The position numbers were made by a program, and so were the translations under genes. Of a stretch of 64,000 nucleotides of DNA, positions 44,759 to 54,097 are shown in pieces. The notes beneath the pieces were generated by a model. It was not told the origin of the DNA, searched no databases, and was given only the letters and a program-made list of their open reading frames with translations. Numbering within the stretch: the stretch's first letter is position 1; each line of letters starts with the position of its first letter. The stretch is from Alphaproteobacteria bacterium (GTDB lineage: Bacteria; Pseudomonadota; Alphaproteobacteria; WRAU01; Hepatincolaceae): NCBI GenBank assembly GCA_009780035.1, contig WRAU01000005.1:47665-111664 (forward strand), written 5' to 3'.

Positions 44759-47700
44759 TTGAATAAAATAGTTGAATATATAAGATTAATAATTAAATAT
44801 GCTGGAATCTTAAGTTTTGTGTGGATTCAACTAAGCACACCTTTATGGGCAATAACAAATATAGCAATAATAAATAAGGCAGGAAGCAATACGAATACGT
44901 TGAATGCGGCTAATGGAATACCAATAATAAATATAAATAAGGTAGATGGAGCAGGTCATTCAATAAATGAATATGATATATTTGATGTTGGCAGCAGCGG
45001 AATAATATTCAATAATTCTAGTGGATTAAGTAATACAGAATTAGCAGGGTGGATAGTAGGGAACAGCAATCTAAAAGATAATCAAAATGCTACACTAATA
45101 TTAAACACGGTAAAAAGCAAGCGGAGTGAGCTGGGCGGTTATATGGAAGTGGCAGGGAAATCTGCAGATATAATAATATTAAACTCTAATGGTATATTAT
45201 GCGATGGTTGTGGTTTTTTGAATGTCAACCGCGGAGTTTTGTCAACAGGTGAGGCTCAGTTTAGCAATGGGAAATTTGTAGGCATCAGCACAGCAAAAGG
45301 CGAGGTAGAAATAGGAAGAGGCGGATTGAATGCTGTAGGAGCAAATCGTATAGATATAATCAGCCAGCAGTTAAGATTGAATGGGGTAATACAGGGGCAC
45401 GAGGTAAATGTGGCTTTAGGTGGAGCCGATTACGATTATAATAGCGGAGTTATGCGTGCAAATAATTTAAATAGCAATACGCAGTATGTAATATCATCCA
45501 GTGAGTTCGGCGGGATGTATGGAGATAGTATCCGCCTTGTTAGCTATAACAAATCAGTAGGTGTGAATATAGACTTTAATATGGCGACAAGCAGTTCGCA
45601 TCTTGTGGTAGATGCTGCAGGAAATTTGAAGATTGCAGGGAAGCTAAGTTCAGCAGCTGATATGAATATCAAGGGAGCAAATGTTGAAATAGGCAGTGCA
45701 GCAGAGTTGAATTCTAAACAGTTTCTTAGTTTAAGCGGAAATGATTTAAACTTTTACGGAAAAATTAATACTAATAATTTGAATGTGGATTTTAACAGCA
45801 TTTATATGCAAAAAAGTTCGCAGATGCAGGCACAGGGTGATGCAGAAATTAAGTCTAGCATTTTGGGGAGTTTTGCAGGGAGCATTTTAGGTGTAAATAT
45901 TAAAATAATTGGCGGAGATATAAATATACTGGGAGATATTGCTGCCGTTAAACAGCTGCATATTGATTCTCAGCAAACAAAAATAGAAAAAAGCGGCAGT
46001 GTAAATTCGCAAGGTAATATAACTTTTAGCGGCAATAGCTTAGATATATGGGGAAGAGTGATAGCTGCTAATGAGCTTAACCTTAATTCTAGTGATATTT
46101 ATTTAGAGGAAGGGTCATTAACGCAAGGAAAAACGGTTAGCATCAATGCAAATAATTTAGACTTAAAAAGCAATAGCTCTATAACCTCTATGGGAGATTT
46201 TTTTATTAAACTAGCAGGGGATTTTAATTTACGGGCGGGTGTGAATTTTGCTGCCAATAATAACTTAAATCTCAGCGCATATAATATAAATTTGTATGCT
46301 GGAGTAAATTTAAGCAGCAATGGGAGTATGAGCCTAAGTGGAAATAACTTGAATGTAGGAATCGGGAATGATGTATCAAATAGTAATAACCAAGATACAA
46401 TAATATCAAGTAAGGGTGATGTAAGTATAGATATAGCAGGTGAAAGCAATATAGCAGCAGCAGGCAAAGTGTTGGCAGGCGGATTATTAACTTTTAGAAG
46501 CGAGAATATAAATAATAGAGGGTTAATAGCAGGTAACGATATATTGTTTAGGGTAGATTATTTGAATAACTGGGGGAAAGAACGGATAGGAAACAGTTAT
46601 AATAGTTATGAGAATATGGGTGTTATTTATGGCATAGGCAGTATTAATATTGAAGGATACAATGGCGGCAATGCTAAAAAAATATTGAATAGTTCTTCTA
46701 AAATACAAACGCTGAACGGCGATATAAATATAAATGCAGATATTTTTGAGAATACGCTGACATGGTGGGATATTTATGAAAGGATAGGTGAATGGCGGAC
46801 GGTTTATGAGGATAAGCTGATAGAAAAATATAATTATTATCCTTGTGGTATATTATTCTACTGTAAATGGAAATTTGGAAAATATGAAACTTTATCTGAA
46901 AGAGAAATAATCTATGATTTATACGGAGCTAATGCAGCTACTTTAAGCAGCGGTGGTAATATAAATATTAAAGGCGGAGATTTGATAAATAGAAACTCAA
47001 TTGTATCAGCAGTAGGTAATATAAGTTTAGATGTTAATAATTTTAGAAATGAGACAGTAGTAAGCCCTAAAAGTAATTATAAAGAGCTTAATTCTTATAC
47101 TTATGAGATAACACCTGTTTGGAAGCATGATACATGTGAAAGTGGTAGTGGTGGTAATGATGTTACAGGAGGGGGAGGAACATATCCTTGTGATATAATT
47201 GTTGATTCAGAAATAACCAATCAACAAACCAACAATTACACAGAAAACACAGGAAGAACAGCATTTTCTCAAGGTGCTCTCATAGCAGCAGGGGGAGACA
47301 TCAGCATATCAGTAAGTGGAGATTTTGATAATATATATTCCAATCAAACCCAAAACCAAGATAACAATATAGATTACAACACAGGCAGCAATATCAGCCA
47401 AGAAGATACAATCAACATAGACTTCGTTGACGGCAATATGTTTTATGTTAGCGACGGCACTAACGGTTATTTAATAGAAACCGATCCTTATTTCACAGAT
47501 TTACAGAAATTCAAAGGGTCAGCATACTTTTTACATTTATTAGGGCTAGATAAAGACAAAGATTTAATTCTTGGCGATGGTTTTGTAGATTTAGAAGTAG
47601 TAGGCGATCAAATTCTTAACAACACCGGCAAAGAAATTCTCGATGGCTATACAAGCAAGGAAGATCAGCTAGAGGGTTTAATGCAGGCAGGGGTAGATGC

Positions 47701-50700
47701 CAAAGATGAACTGGGATTAATTCTTGGTGAATCCTTAACGCCAGAACAATTAGCGCAACTAAAACAGCCAATTATCTGGTGGGTTCGTAAAGTAATCAAC
47801 GGACAGAGCGTATTAGTGCCGCAGGTGTTTTTCCCTGCAAATTATAATACCAACAATAATCAAAACGGCAGCACTATCAACGGTGGCGGCAATGTGAATA
47901 TTAATGTGGGTGGAAATGCTAATAACTCCGGAAATATCAATGGAGGAGGTTTAGTAGATATAAATGTCGGCAATAATTTAGATAATTCTGGAAATATACA
48001 TGGCGATGGCGGCGTGAATATAGATGTTGGGGGCGATTTCAATAATACTGGCAATATCAGCGATGCTAATAAGGGCAGCGAATATCACCAAAAGGAAATG
48101 GAAGATATGGCAAATAATATTGAAAACAATATTAATGCCTTAGAAGATATGCAGAAAGAATATGAAAGCCGTGCCGAGCAATATAAATTAAGAGAAGCAG
48201 AATATAATGATCTTTTTAATCGCTATCAAGCTATGCTAAGCGGATTGAAAAGAGATAAATACGCAGGAAAAGTATGGTCTGGCGATATTAAGCAGCAGGA
48301 ATATAACTCTGAATATGGCAAAAATATGGCAGAAATGGAAGCGCAGCTAGCAGCAATGGGTGAAATCTTAAAAAGCGAGGGGGAATATTTAAATGGCAAG
48401 GCAGAGGATATGAATAGCCTGTCGGATTCTATAAAATTGCAGGTAGAAGATTTAAATAATTATGTAGATAATTTGCCGGGAGTTAATATCAATGTAGGGG
48501 GAGATTTCCAGCAAGATGGGAAGATAGAAGCCGATAAGATACTAGTAGATGTGCAAGGAAAGCTATCCAGTATAGAAGGGTTAATGAGCTCCACCTTCAG
48601 CACAACAATAAATGCCGATAGTATAGCACTAATAGGGGCAAGCATAAGCGGAAGCGAAGTGAATTTAAAAGCAAATAATATAGAATTATGGGCGGCAGAA
48701 CGCTATAATAATAAGGGTTATGTAAGTGAATTAATAAGCAGTAATGTCAGCGGCGGAAGTGTAAATTTAAATTCTGCAGGGGATATTTATATAAGCAGCA
48801 GTAATATATATGGGAATACAATAAGCCTAGAAGCAGGAGAAGATATAGTAATTACAGGGCAGGCGATAGAGAAAGAATTAACATGGGATGAAATGAAGAA
48901 CGAGACAGTATCCTATACAAATATAGATAATCCGAATGAAGTAATCAGCGGTAATGCAGAAGATTTAAAGAATCAGCATGGTGATAAGTTCAACATAAGC
49001 GGAGTAAAAGAGGAGCATGTAGGAAGCAATGTAGTAGCGAACGAATCTCTGGTAATGAGCGGAGAGAATATAGGGATATATGGTTCAACAATATACAGCG
49101 AGGGGTTGTTAGCATTGCAGGCAAATAATGTTTTAGAGATAGGAGTATTAGAGGATAATACAGAAATAGACTACAGTTTAGAGCAAAAGAAGACGGAGAA
49201 GCATGGAGCATGGCATAGCAAGAAGAAAACGATAACAAAAATAAGGGACGATGGGAGTATAAACTATACGCATAATGTAGGAAGCACAATAGCAGGAGAT
49301 AGCGTATATTTAGGAGCGGTTAATGATGTAAATATCATAGGGTCAGTAATTGCAAATACAGATTCTTCTTCAAATGAAAGCGAAAGCGAATCCACTAATA
49401 GCGAGGGTGATGGAAATATCGCAGAAGATTCCACAAGCGGAAGCCTCAGTTCTTCTTCCAGCACATCCTCAGATGGATCTACCCTTGAACAACCGAAAGC
49501 AAAACCAGCAGAGGCATGGGAGGGGATTCAATCTGGCGATATAATAATCAACGCAGGAAACAACCTCAATATATTAGGAGCAGAAGATAAAAGGAATACA
49601 AGCCTAAGCACAGATATAAGTATAACGGAAATGAGTTATGGATTTGGTAGCATAGTAGATAGTGCTAAGGCATTAGGTGATGCAGCAACGGTATATTATA
49701 AAGGATTTGCAGATGGATTTAAATCTAAAGAAGGTTTTTTACAAGGAGTAAACAACACATCAAATGTATTAGGAGCATTGGCAGGAACAACAAATTTATT
49801 TAGCATAAACGGGCATGCAAGTGAAACAAAAACGCATGTAGAGTATAAAGAAGAAAGCACTGAATATGTAGGGAGCGTAATCGGCGGTGGGAATATTATG
49901 CTAAACTCTAAGAACGATATAAATATAAAAGGTTCAACAATAAGTGCGAATAACGATGTAAGTATGGAAGCAGTAAATAATATAAATATCACAGCAGGGG
50001 AGAATACATATAGCAGTAGCAAATACACAGCCAGTGATACAAATAGTATAAATGTAAGTGCAGGAGTAAGTATAACAGGGTTTAGCGGCAGTGTAGGATA
50101 TAGCTATAATCATATGGAAGGAAAAGACTATACAGAGAATCATACCTATAGCGGAAGTATAATAAGTGCAGGAAACAATGCCAGTTTCAAAGCAGGTGAA
50201 GATATAAACTTAATAGGATCAAATATAGCAGGGAAGAATGTGACAACGGATTCGCAGAATCTAAATATAGAGAGCCTGCAGAATGAATATAAGGCATGGG
50301 GAAGCAGTGAAACATATGGATTTAGTGTAGGAGCAGGATACGGAGAAGTATCAGCAACACCGAATAGCGTAAATGGAGGTATAAACTATGGAGAATCTTC
50401 CTATGATAATTATAACAAAATAACGGAAAATACCGCAGGAATAAGTGCCAGCAATGATTTAAATATTAATGCAAATAACAATGTAAAATTAACAGGAGCA
50501 GTGTTAGAAGGAAAGAACTCTACAAATATAAAATCAGATAGCTTAACTATAGAAAACCTTAAGGATATATCTACCTCAAAATCCAGCGGATTTAATTTTA
50601 ATTATAGTATGAGTATTGGCTTGGGGAATAATGCAGATAACCAACTAAAAAGCGATGTAAGAATAATGGGAGCATTAAATGCAGGAATAAATAGCTTAGA

Positions 50701-52270
50701 GGGTATAAATAAATATACACAATGGTTCAATGCAAGCGTAGATGCAAATAAGCAAAACACAAAAGATATATATTTAGTGAAAGGAGGAATAAGCGATACA
50801 GAAAATATCTATACAAATAATATTATAATTAATAATAACCAAAATCAAAGCACAAATAGTATATGGAGTGATACGCAAAACAACCGTGAAACCACATACG
50901 AAAACAAAAGCGAAAGCAGTTGGAGTGTAGCCCCAAGCGAATGGCTGTCAAACAGCAGTAATGCCATAAGAACAGTTGCTGATTATACGGTGGCAGGAAG
51001 TAATGTGATAAAGGCAACCATAAAAACCTATAATGCGTTAAAGGATAATGGTAATAAAGGATTTTGGGAAGTATATGGTTTTCAAGGGAAGATAGATAAA
51101 ATTCAAATAGATAGCAGAAATGAGAATATAAATTTATTAGAGGATTCAGATAAATATAATAGTCTGTTAGTAAAGAATGATATTTTAGATAATAATCTAA
51201 ACACAGTATTTTACTTAGATGGTGCAATAAAAGAAGATGGCAGCTACACAGCAGGATATTCACAAAAGCATGAAAGCGAGATAGGAATAAATTTAGCAAG
51301 TAATGGAGGAAATCAAGACACAGCAGGAGAGTTAGAGAATAGTTATTGGCATGAAGTAAGCCATCAGTATGATACAACAAACACCACAGAGCAAGATAGA
51401 GAGAACTTTGCAACCAATATAGGTAATTCTGCTCAATCTTTAGGGAACATCAACAACTTCCTTTATGGTGATGGGGGCTTAGACCAATATTCTATTACGC
51501 ATTATATTGTAGGCAACTTGAGTCAATTACAACAAAATACTCAATATGTTAATTCTCTTAACCCTCTATCTATTGATAATGCTGTTTATATGGTGAGTAG
51601 AGGATTAGGCTCTGACAGTAGTATTAGATTTGTTATGCCAGCAGCTCATCAATTTTTAGTAATAACAGGAGATGAGAAGTATTTAAATAATTATATAAAA
51701 GATTATACATTAAAATATAATTATCCTTTGATAGATGAAAAAGGTAGTTCTGTAGATATTCCAGAAGCTAGAGTAATAACTAATGAAATGAATAGTAATG
51801 GAATAGGTAATGAACAGGATAATTATTATATAACATTAGGAGGATATAGAGGGGATAACCATATAGATAAAAATCCAGATGGCTCAGAGAAAGGATATTT
51901 AATAAAAAATATTAATGCTCCAGATGATATAAGATTCTTGGAATCAGGACACTTTGACAATATAGAAGTAAAATTTAATAATCAATTAACCCAAGAAATA
52001 AATGAGGAAAATATAGTTAAGGCATATAATAATTATGATAACAATGCTAATTACTTTTTCGTTCCTAATAATGAATACAAAGAAACAGATTATCAATTCC
52101 ATTATAAACAAAGAATAGAAGAAAACAAACATACATACAATTCAAATAGTTTTGCTTATAGTATGTGTAGCTATGCAGGTGGAAGTAATTGTAATTATAG
52201 CGGATTTATAAGATTCTCACCAGGTTTAGGTAAATTGATACCAGAACTTTATTTTAACATAAATAAATAA
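44759..52270 (+). CDS. Giant CdiA/FHA-type exoprotein (two-partner secretion)
   Basis: A 2503-residue TpsA protein. Parts in order: signal peptide (residues 1-31, ends TPLWA), TPS secretion domain (about 32-280) with NGIPIININKVDGAGHSINE, FDVGSSGIIFNNS and NSNGILCDGCGFLN; beta-helix repeats; a CdiA-type central segment (YLIETDPYF, LDGYTSKEDQ, PEQLAQLKQPIIWWV, about 900-1000); a coiled coil (about 1107-1237); FHA-2 type repeats; a Ser-rich linker (about 1535-1585); and a non-repeat C terminus with WHEVSHQYD near 2197 (zincin-like) and NSNSF near 2460. TTG start with GGTGG upstream. No VENN motif and no TpsB gene are visible. Contact-dependent inhibition or adhesion is inferred. Isoleucine is mostly ATA here, unlike the core genes. 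Confidence 0.9.
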   Translation: MNKIVEYIRLIIKYAGILSFVWIQLSTPLWAITNIAIINKAGSNTNTLNAANGIPIININKVDGAGHSINEYDIFDVGSSGIIFNNSSGLSNTELAGWIVGNSNLKDNQNATLILNTVKSKRSELGGYMEVAGKSADIIILNSNGILCDGCGFLNVNRGVLSTGEAQFSNGKFVGISTAKGEVEIGRGGLNAVGANRIDIISQQLRLNGVIQGHEVNVALGGADYDYNSGVMRANNLNSNTQYVISSSEFGGMYGDSIRLVSYNKSVGVNIDFNMATSSSHLVVDAAGNLKIAGKLSSAADMNIKGANVEIGSAAELNSKQFLSLSGNDLNFYGKINTNNLNVDFNSIYMQKSSQMQAQGDAEIKSSILGSFAGSILGVNIKIIGGDINILGDIAAVKQLHIDSQQTKIEKSGSVNSQGNITFSGNSLDIWGRVIAANELNLNSSDIYLEEGSLTQGKTVSINANNLDLKSNSSITSMGDFFIKLAGDFNLRAGVNFAANNNLNLSAYNINLYAGVNLSSNGSMSLSGNNLNVGIGNDVSNSNNQDTIISSKGDVSIDIAGESNIAAAGKVLAGGLLTFRSENINNRGLIAGNDILFRVDYLNNWGKERIGNSYNSYENMGVIYGIGSINIEGYNGGNAKKILNSSSKIQTLNGDININADIFENTLTWWDIYERIGEWRTVYEDKLIEKYNYYPCGILFYCKWKFGKYETLSEREIIYDLYGANAATLSSGGNINIKGGDLINRNSIVSAVGNISLDVNNFRNETVVSPKSNYKELNSYTYEITPVWKHDTCESGSGGNDVTGGGGTYPCDIIVDSEITNQQTNNYTENTGRTAFSQGALIAAGGDISISVSGDFDNIYSNQTQNQDNNIDYNTGSNISQEDTINIDFVDGNMFYVSDGTNGYLIETDPYFTDLQKFKGSAYFLHLLGLDKDKDLILGDGFVDLEVVGDQILNNTGKEILDGYTSKEDQLEGLMQAGVDAKDELGLILGESLTPEQLAQLKQPIIWWVRKVINGQSVLVPQVFFPANYNTNNNQNGSTINGGGNVNINVGGNANNSGNINGGGLVDINVGNNLDNSGNIHGDGGVNIDVGGDFNNTGNISDANKGSEYHQKEMEDMANNIENNINALEDMQKEYESRAEQYKLREAEYNDLFNRYQAMLSGLKRDKYAGKVWSGDIKQQEYNSEYGKNMAEMEAQLAAMGEILKSEGEYLNGKAEDMNSLSDSIKLQVEDLNNYVDNLPGVNINVGGDFQQDGKIEADKILVDVQGKLSSIEGLMSSTFSTTINADSIALIGASISGSEVNLKANNIELWAAERYNNKGYVSELISSNVSGGSVNLNSAGDIYISSSNIYGNTISLEAGEDIVITGQAIEKELTWDEMKNETVSYTNIDNPNEVISGNAEDLKNQHGDKFNISGVKEEHVGSNVVANESLVMSGENIGIYGSTIYSEGLLALQANNVLEIGVLEDNTEIDYSLEQKKTEKHGAWHSKKKTITKIRDDGSINYTHNVGSTIAGDSVYLGAVNDVNIIGSVIANTDSSSNESESESTNSEGDGNIAEDSTSGSLSSSSSTSSDGSTLEQPKAKPAEAWEGIQSGDIIINAGNNLNILGAEDKRNTSLSTDISITEMSYGFGSIVDSAKALGDAATVYYKGFADGFKSKEGFLQGVNNTSNVLGALAGTTNLFSINGHASETKTHVEYKEESTEYVGSVIGGGNIMLNSKNDINIKGSTISANNDVSMEAVNNINITAGENTYSSSKYTASDTNSINVSAGVSITGFSGSVGYSYNHMEGKDYTENHTYSGSIISAGNNASFKAGEDINLIGSNIAGKNVTTDSQNLNIESLQNEYKAWGSSETYGFSVGAGYGEVSATPNSVNGGINYGESSYDNYNKITENTAGISASNDLNINANNNVKLTGAVLEGKNSTNIKSDSLTIENLKDISTSKSSGFNFNYSMSIGLGNNADNQLKSDVRIMGALNAGINSLEGINKYTQWFNASVDANKQNTKDIYLVKGGISDTENIYTNNIIINNNQNQSTNSIWSDTQNNRETTYENKSESSWSVAPSEWLSNSSNAIRTVADYTVAGSNVIKATIKTYNALKDNGNKGFWEVYGFQGKIDKIQIDSRNENINLLEDSDKYNSLLVKNDILDNNLNTVFYLDGAIKEDGSYTAGYSQKHESEIGINLASNGGNQDTAGELENSYWHEVSHQYDTTNTTEQDRENFATNIGNSAQSLGNINNFLYGDGGLDQYSITHYIVGNLSQLQQNTQYVNSLNPLSIDNAVYMVSRGLGSDSSIRFVMPAAHQFLVITGDEKYLNNYIKDYTLKYNYPLIDEKGSSVDIPEARVITNEMNSNGIGNEQDNYYITLGGYRGDNHIDKNPDGSEKGYLIKNINAPDDIRFLESGHFDNIEVKFNNQLTQEINEENIVKAYNNYDNNANYFFVPNNEYKETDYQFHYKQRIEENKHTYNSNSFAYSMCSYAGGSNCNYSGFIRFSPGLGKLIPELYFNINK

Positions 52271-52279
52271 AGGTGTATT

Positions 52280-52660
52280 ATGCTATCTTGGTTTAAAAAT
52301 TGGAAGCCCCAATCTTTTATTAAGTTTACTTTATTGTTTAATTTTATTTATGCTATTTTTTCTATAGTTATTTCATGGAAAATAATTTTTTCATTTAAAA
52401 TTCTTGAAGATGGCACTTATATTTTTGAATATGTTTTTACATATATAGCTATATATGTAGGACTGGTATTCTACCAGTCCTACATATATAGCTATATATG
52501 TAGGACTGGTATTCTACCAGTCCTACAATATAATAAAAAACAACAGTATAAAAAGTTTATATTGTTGCATATAGTAGTAGGATTTATTATTGTGTATGTA
52601 GCGAATAGTATAGGATTTTTAATAGCTACAGTTGTATTTAATCTTCCTGTAAATATTTAA
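52280..52660 (+). CDS. Small membrane protein, candidate immunity protein
   Basis: A 126-residue protein with about three membrane helices (residues 12-38, 48-73, 93-122), starting 9 bases after the exoprotein stop. In CDI loci the gene directly behind cdiA encodes the immunity protein, so this is the obvious candidate, by position only. Residues about 53-83 (from YIAIYVGLVFYQ to GILPVL) are encoded by a 43-bp palindromic tandem repeat read in two different frames. With only one copy the frame would shift and end early after about 15 further codons. AAAGGTG precedes the ATG. Confidence 0.55.
   Translation: MLSWFKNWKPQSFIKFTLLFNFIYAIFSIVISWKIIFSFKILEDGTYIFEYVFTYIAIYVGLVFYQSYIYSYICRTGILPVLQYNKKQQYKKFILLHIVVGFIIVYVANSIGFLIATVVFNLPVNI
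52438..52527. repeat. 43-bp tandem repeat made of two palindromes
   Basis: Two full copies (52438-52480 and 52481-52523) plus the first four bases of a third. Each unit consists of a perfect 22-bp palindrome (centre ATATAGCTATAT) and a hairpin GGACTGGTA-ttc-TACCAGTCC. It lies inside the candidate immunity gene. The period is not a multiple of three, so copy number decides the downstream frame. Confidence 0.95.
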
Positions 52661-52688
52661 GAGATAAAGAATGAATTTACAAATTTTT

Positions 52689-52703
52689 GGTTATCTTATA
52701 ACC
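52689..52703 (+). terminator. Weak hairpin after the exoprotein/immunity genes
   Basis: GGTTAT-ctt-ATAACC, flanked by TTTTT before and AAAAAA after, extends into a longer AT-rich stem. It could end transcription from the exoprotein unit weakly; no proper T run follows. Confidence 0.35.
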
Positions 52704-52713
52704 ATTAAAAAAC

Positions 52714-52742
52714 TTGACATTAATTTTTAAATATATCATACT
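52714..52742 (+). promoter_or_regulatory. Promoter of the SAM riboswitch / metNIQ operon
   Basis: A consensus TTGACA at 52714-52719 and CATACT at 52737-52742 with a 17-base spacer. Predicted start near 52749, some 27 bases before the riboswitch. Confidence 0.6.
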
Positions 52743-52775
52743 AACTTTTAATATAGAATCCTTAGGGGGATTCAA

Positions 52776-52925
52776 TCTTATCAAGATCGGCGGCAGAGAC
52801 AGGCTCGCACCGCCAAGCAACCATTTTTTAATAAAAAAGCAATACAAATTTTATTAAATTATTTTAGTAAAATGGTATTTTTTCAATAAAAATAAGGTGC
52901 TAATTCCTGTTAGGGGTAAATAAGA
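52776..52925 (+). ncRNA. SAM-I-type riboswitch aptamer
   Basis: The S-box skeleton is present in order: CTTATCAAGA with P1 (TCTTAT 52776-52781 pairs ATAAGA 52920-52925), P2 GGCGG ... CCGCC around a GAGACAGGC internal segment, GCAACC at 52817-52822, GGTGCTAATTCC at 52896-52907 and a tiny P4 (CCTgttAGG). P3 is unusually long: ACC-ATTTTT pairs AAAAAT-aa-GGT and encloses about 60 AT-rich bases. When S-adenosylmethionine is bound, the downstream terminator should form. It sits ahead of metNIQ, which fits methionine control. Confidence 0.85.
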
Positions 52926-52975
52926 GCAATCTTTATTATTCCTGCAATGAGACAAGACTGCTCATTGAAGATAAG

Positions 52976-53035
52976 ACAACCTATTTATAGGTAATTTTCA
53001 CTTAAAAGAGGTTGTTTGTTGCAACCTCTTTTTTT
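52976..53035 (+). terminator. Riboswitch expression platform: terminator and antiterminator
   Basis: Terminator: AAGAGGTTG at 53006-53014 pairs CAACCTCTT at 53022-53030, then a run of T to 53035. Competing antiterminator: ACAACCT at 52976-52982 pairs AGGTTGT at 53009-53015, using the same strand. A separate hairpin CAATGAG / CTCATTG (from 52944 on) lies between aptamer and terminator. This is a transcription-attenuation arrangement. Confidence 0.8.
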
Positions 53036-53080
53036 GTTTTTATATAGATAACAAAAAAGCTAATTAAGGATAAGCTATTA

Positions 53081-54088
53081 ATGATTCAGCTGCAGAATGT
53101 TAATAAAAATTATAACGGAACTCCTGTATTAAAAAATATCAGCTTGAATATAGAGGCAGGGGAAATTTTCGGTATTATCGGGCTTTCTGGGGCAGGTAAA
53201 TCAACGCTTTTAAGACTTCTTAATTCACTGGAAGCAGCTAGCAGCGGCAATATTATTATAGATAATCAAGATATTACTAAACTGCATAGCCAAGAACTTA
53301 GAAAAAAACGCCAGAAAATCGGCATGATTTTTCAAAATTTTAATCTTATGGCAATGCGAAATGTAGAGGAAAATATTGCTTTTCCCTTAGAAATTCAAGG
53401 AATTAATAAGGAAGAAATTAAAGCAAGAGTATTAGAACTAATTAATTTAGTTAATTTGCAAGGTAAAGCAAAACAATACCCATCACAGCTTAGCGGCGGA
53501 CAGAAACAAAGAGTTGGTATTGCTAGGGCTTTAGCTTCAAACCCGTCTGTGCTGTTGTGTGATGAAGCAACCTCTGCCTTAGATCCGGCAAATACTCATG
53601 CAATTTTAAAATTAATTAAAGATATTAAAAAGAAAAATAATCTAACAGTTGTGCTAATTACTCATGAGATGGATGTAATTAAGGAAATCTGTGATAAAGT
53701 AGCAATTCTGCATAAAGGTGAAATTGTGGAAGCAGGCGATGTTAGCAGTGTATTTTCACACCCTAAGCAGCAAATAACTAAAGAGCTTGTCATTAAGGGT
53801 TACAACAGAGAATCTGATAATAATGTGGCTGCACTTTCAAATACTTATAAAAATGGTAAGTTTGTTAAACTTTATTATGGCGAAAAAGCAATTAAAGATG
53901 CCCTTATTTCAGAATTAGCCTTAAAGTTTAATTTAAAAATGAGTATCATTGAGGCTTATGTAGAAACTATGGGAGATATGTATGATGGTGTTATTACTGC
54001 ATATATAGACCCTCAGCATAAGCTAACTACAGATATTCTTGAGTTTATACAATCTAAAAATATTAAAATTGAAATTATTGATAATTAA
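53081..54088 (+). CDS. metN: Methionine ABC transporter ATP-binding protein
   Basis: The ATPase of the D-/L-methionine importer. Walker A GLSGAGKST near residue 37, Q-loop FQNFNLM, signature LSGGQKQRVGIARAL near 138, Walker B VLLCDEATSALDP and H-loop THEMD are intact. Residues about 250-335 form the C-terminal NIL regulatory domain that binds methionine and inhibits transport. 335 residues. It is the first gene behind the SAM riboswitch. Confidence 0.95.
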   Translation: MIQLQNVNKNYNGTPVLKNISLNIEAGEIFGIIGLSGAGKSTLLRLLNSLEAASSGNIIIDNQDITKLHSQELRKKRQKIGMIFQNFNLMAMRNVEENIAFPLEIQGINKEEIKARVLELINLVNLQGKAKQYPSQLSGGQKQRVGIARALASNPSVLLCDEATSALDPANTHAILKLIKDIKKKNNLTVVLITHEMDVIKEICDKVAILHKGEIVEAGDVSSVFSHPKQQITKELVIKGYNRESDNNVAALSNTYKNGKFVKLYYGEKAIKDALISELALKFNLKMSIIEAYVETMGDMYDGVITAYIDPQHKLTTDILEFIQSKNIKIEIIDN

Positions 54089-54097
54089 GAGGGAAGC

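Noticed and set aside
47870..48060. Glycine/asparagine repeats in the exoprotein gene as a CRISPR or satellite
   Set aside because: They are about three degenerate coding repeats (NINVGG... NNSGNI) of the beta-helix, not identical DNA repeats with spacers.
50829..51413. 194-codon reverse-strand ORF inside the exoprotein gene
   Set aside because: Leu/Tyr-rich shadow of a highly biased forward coding sequence; no ribosome binding site and no recognisable domain. Other reverse ORFs in this gene are rejected for the same reason.
52438..52527. Palindromic tandem repeat as CRISPR or insertion sequence end
   Set aside because: Units are directly adjacent without spacers and there is no transposase or target duplication visible.
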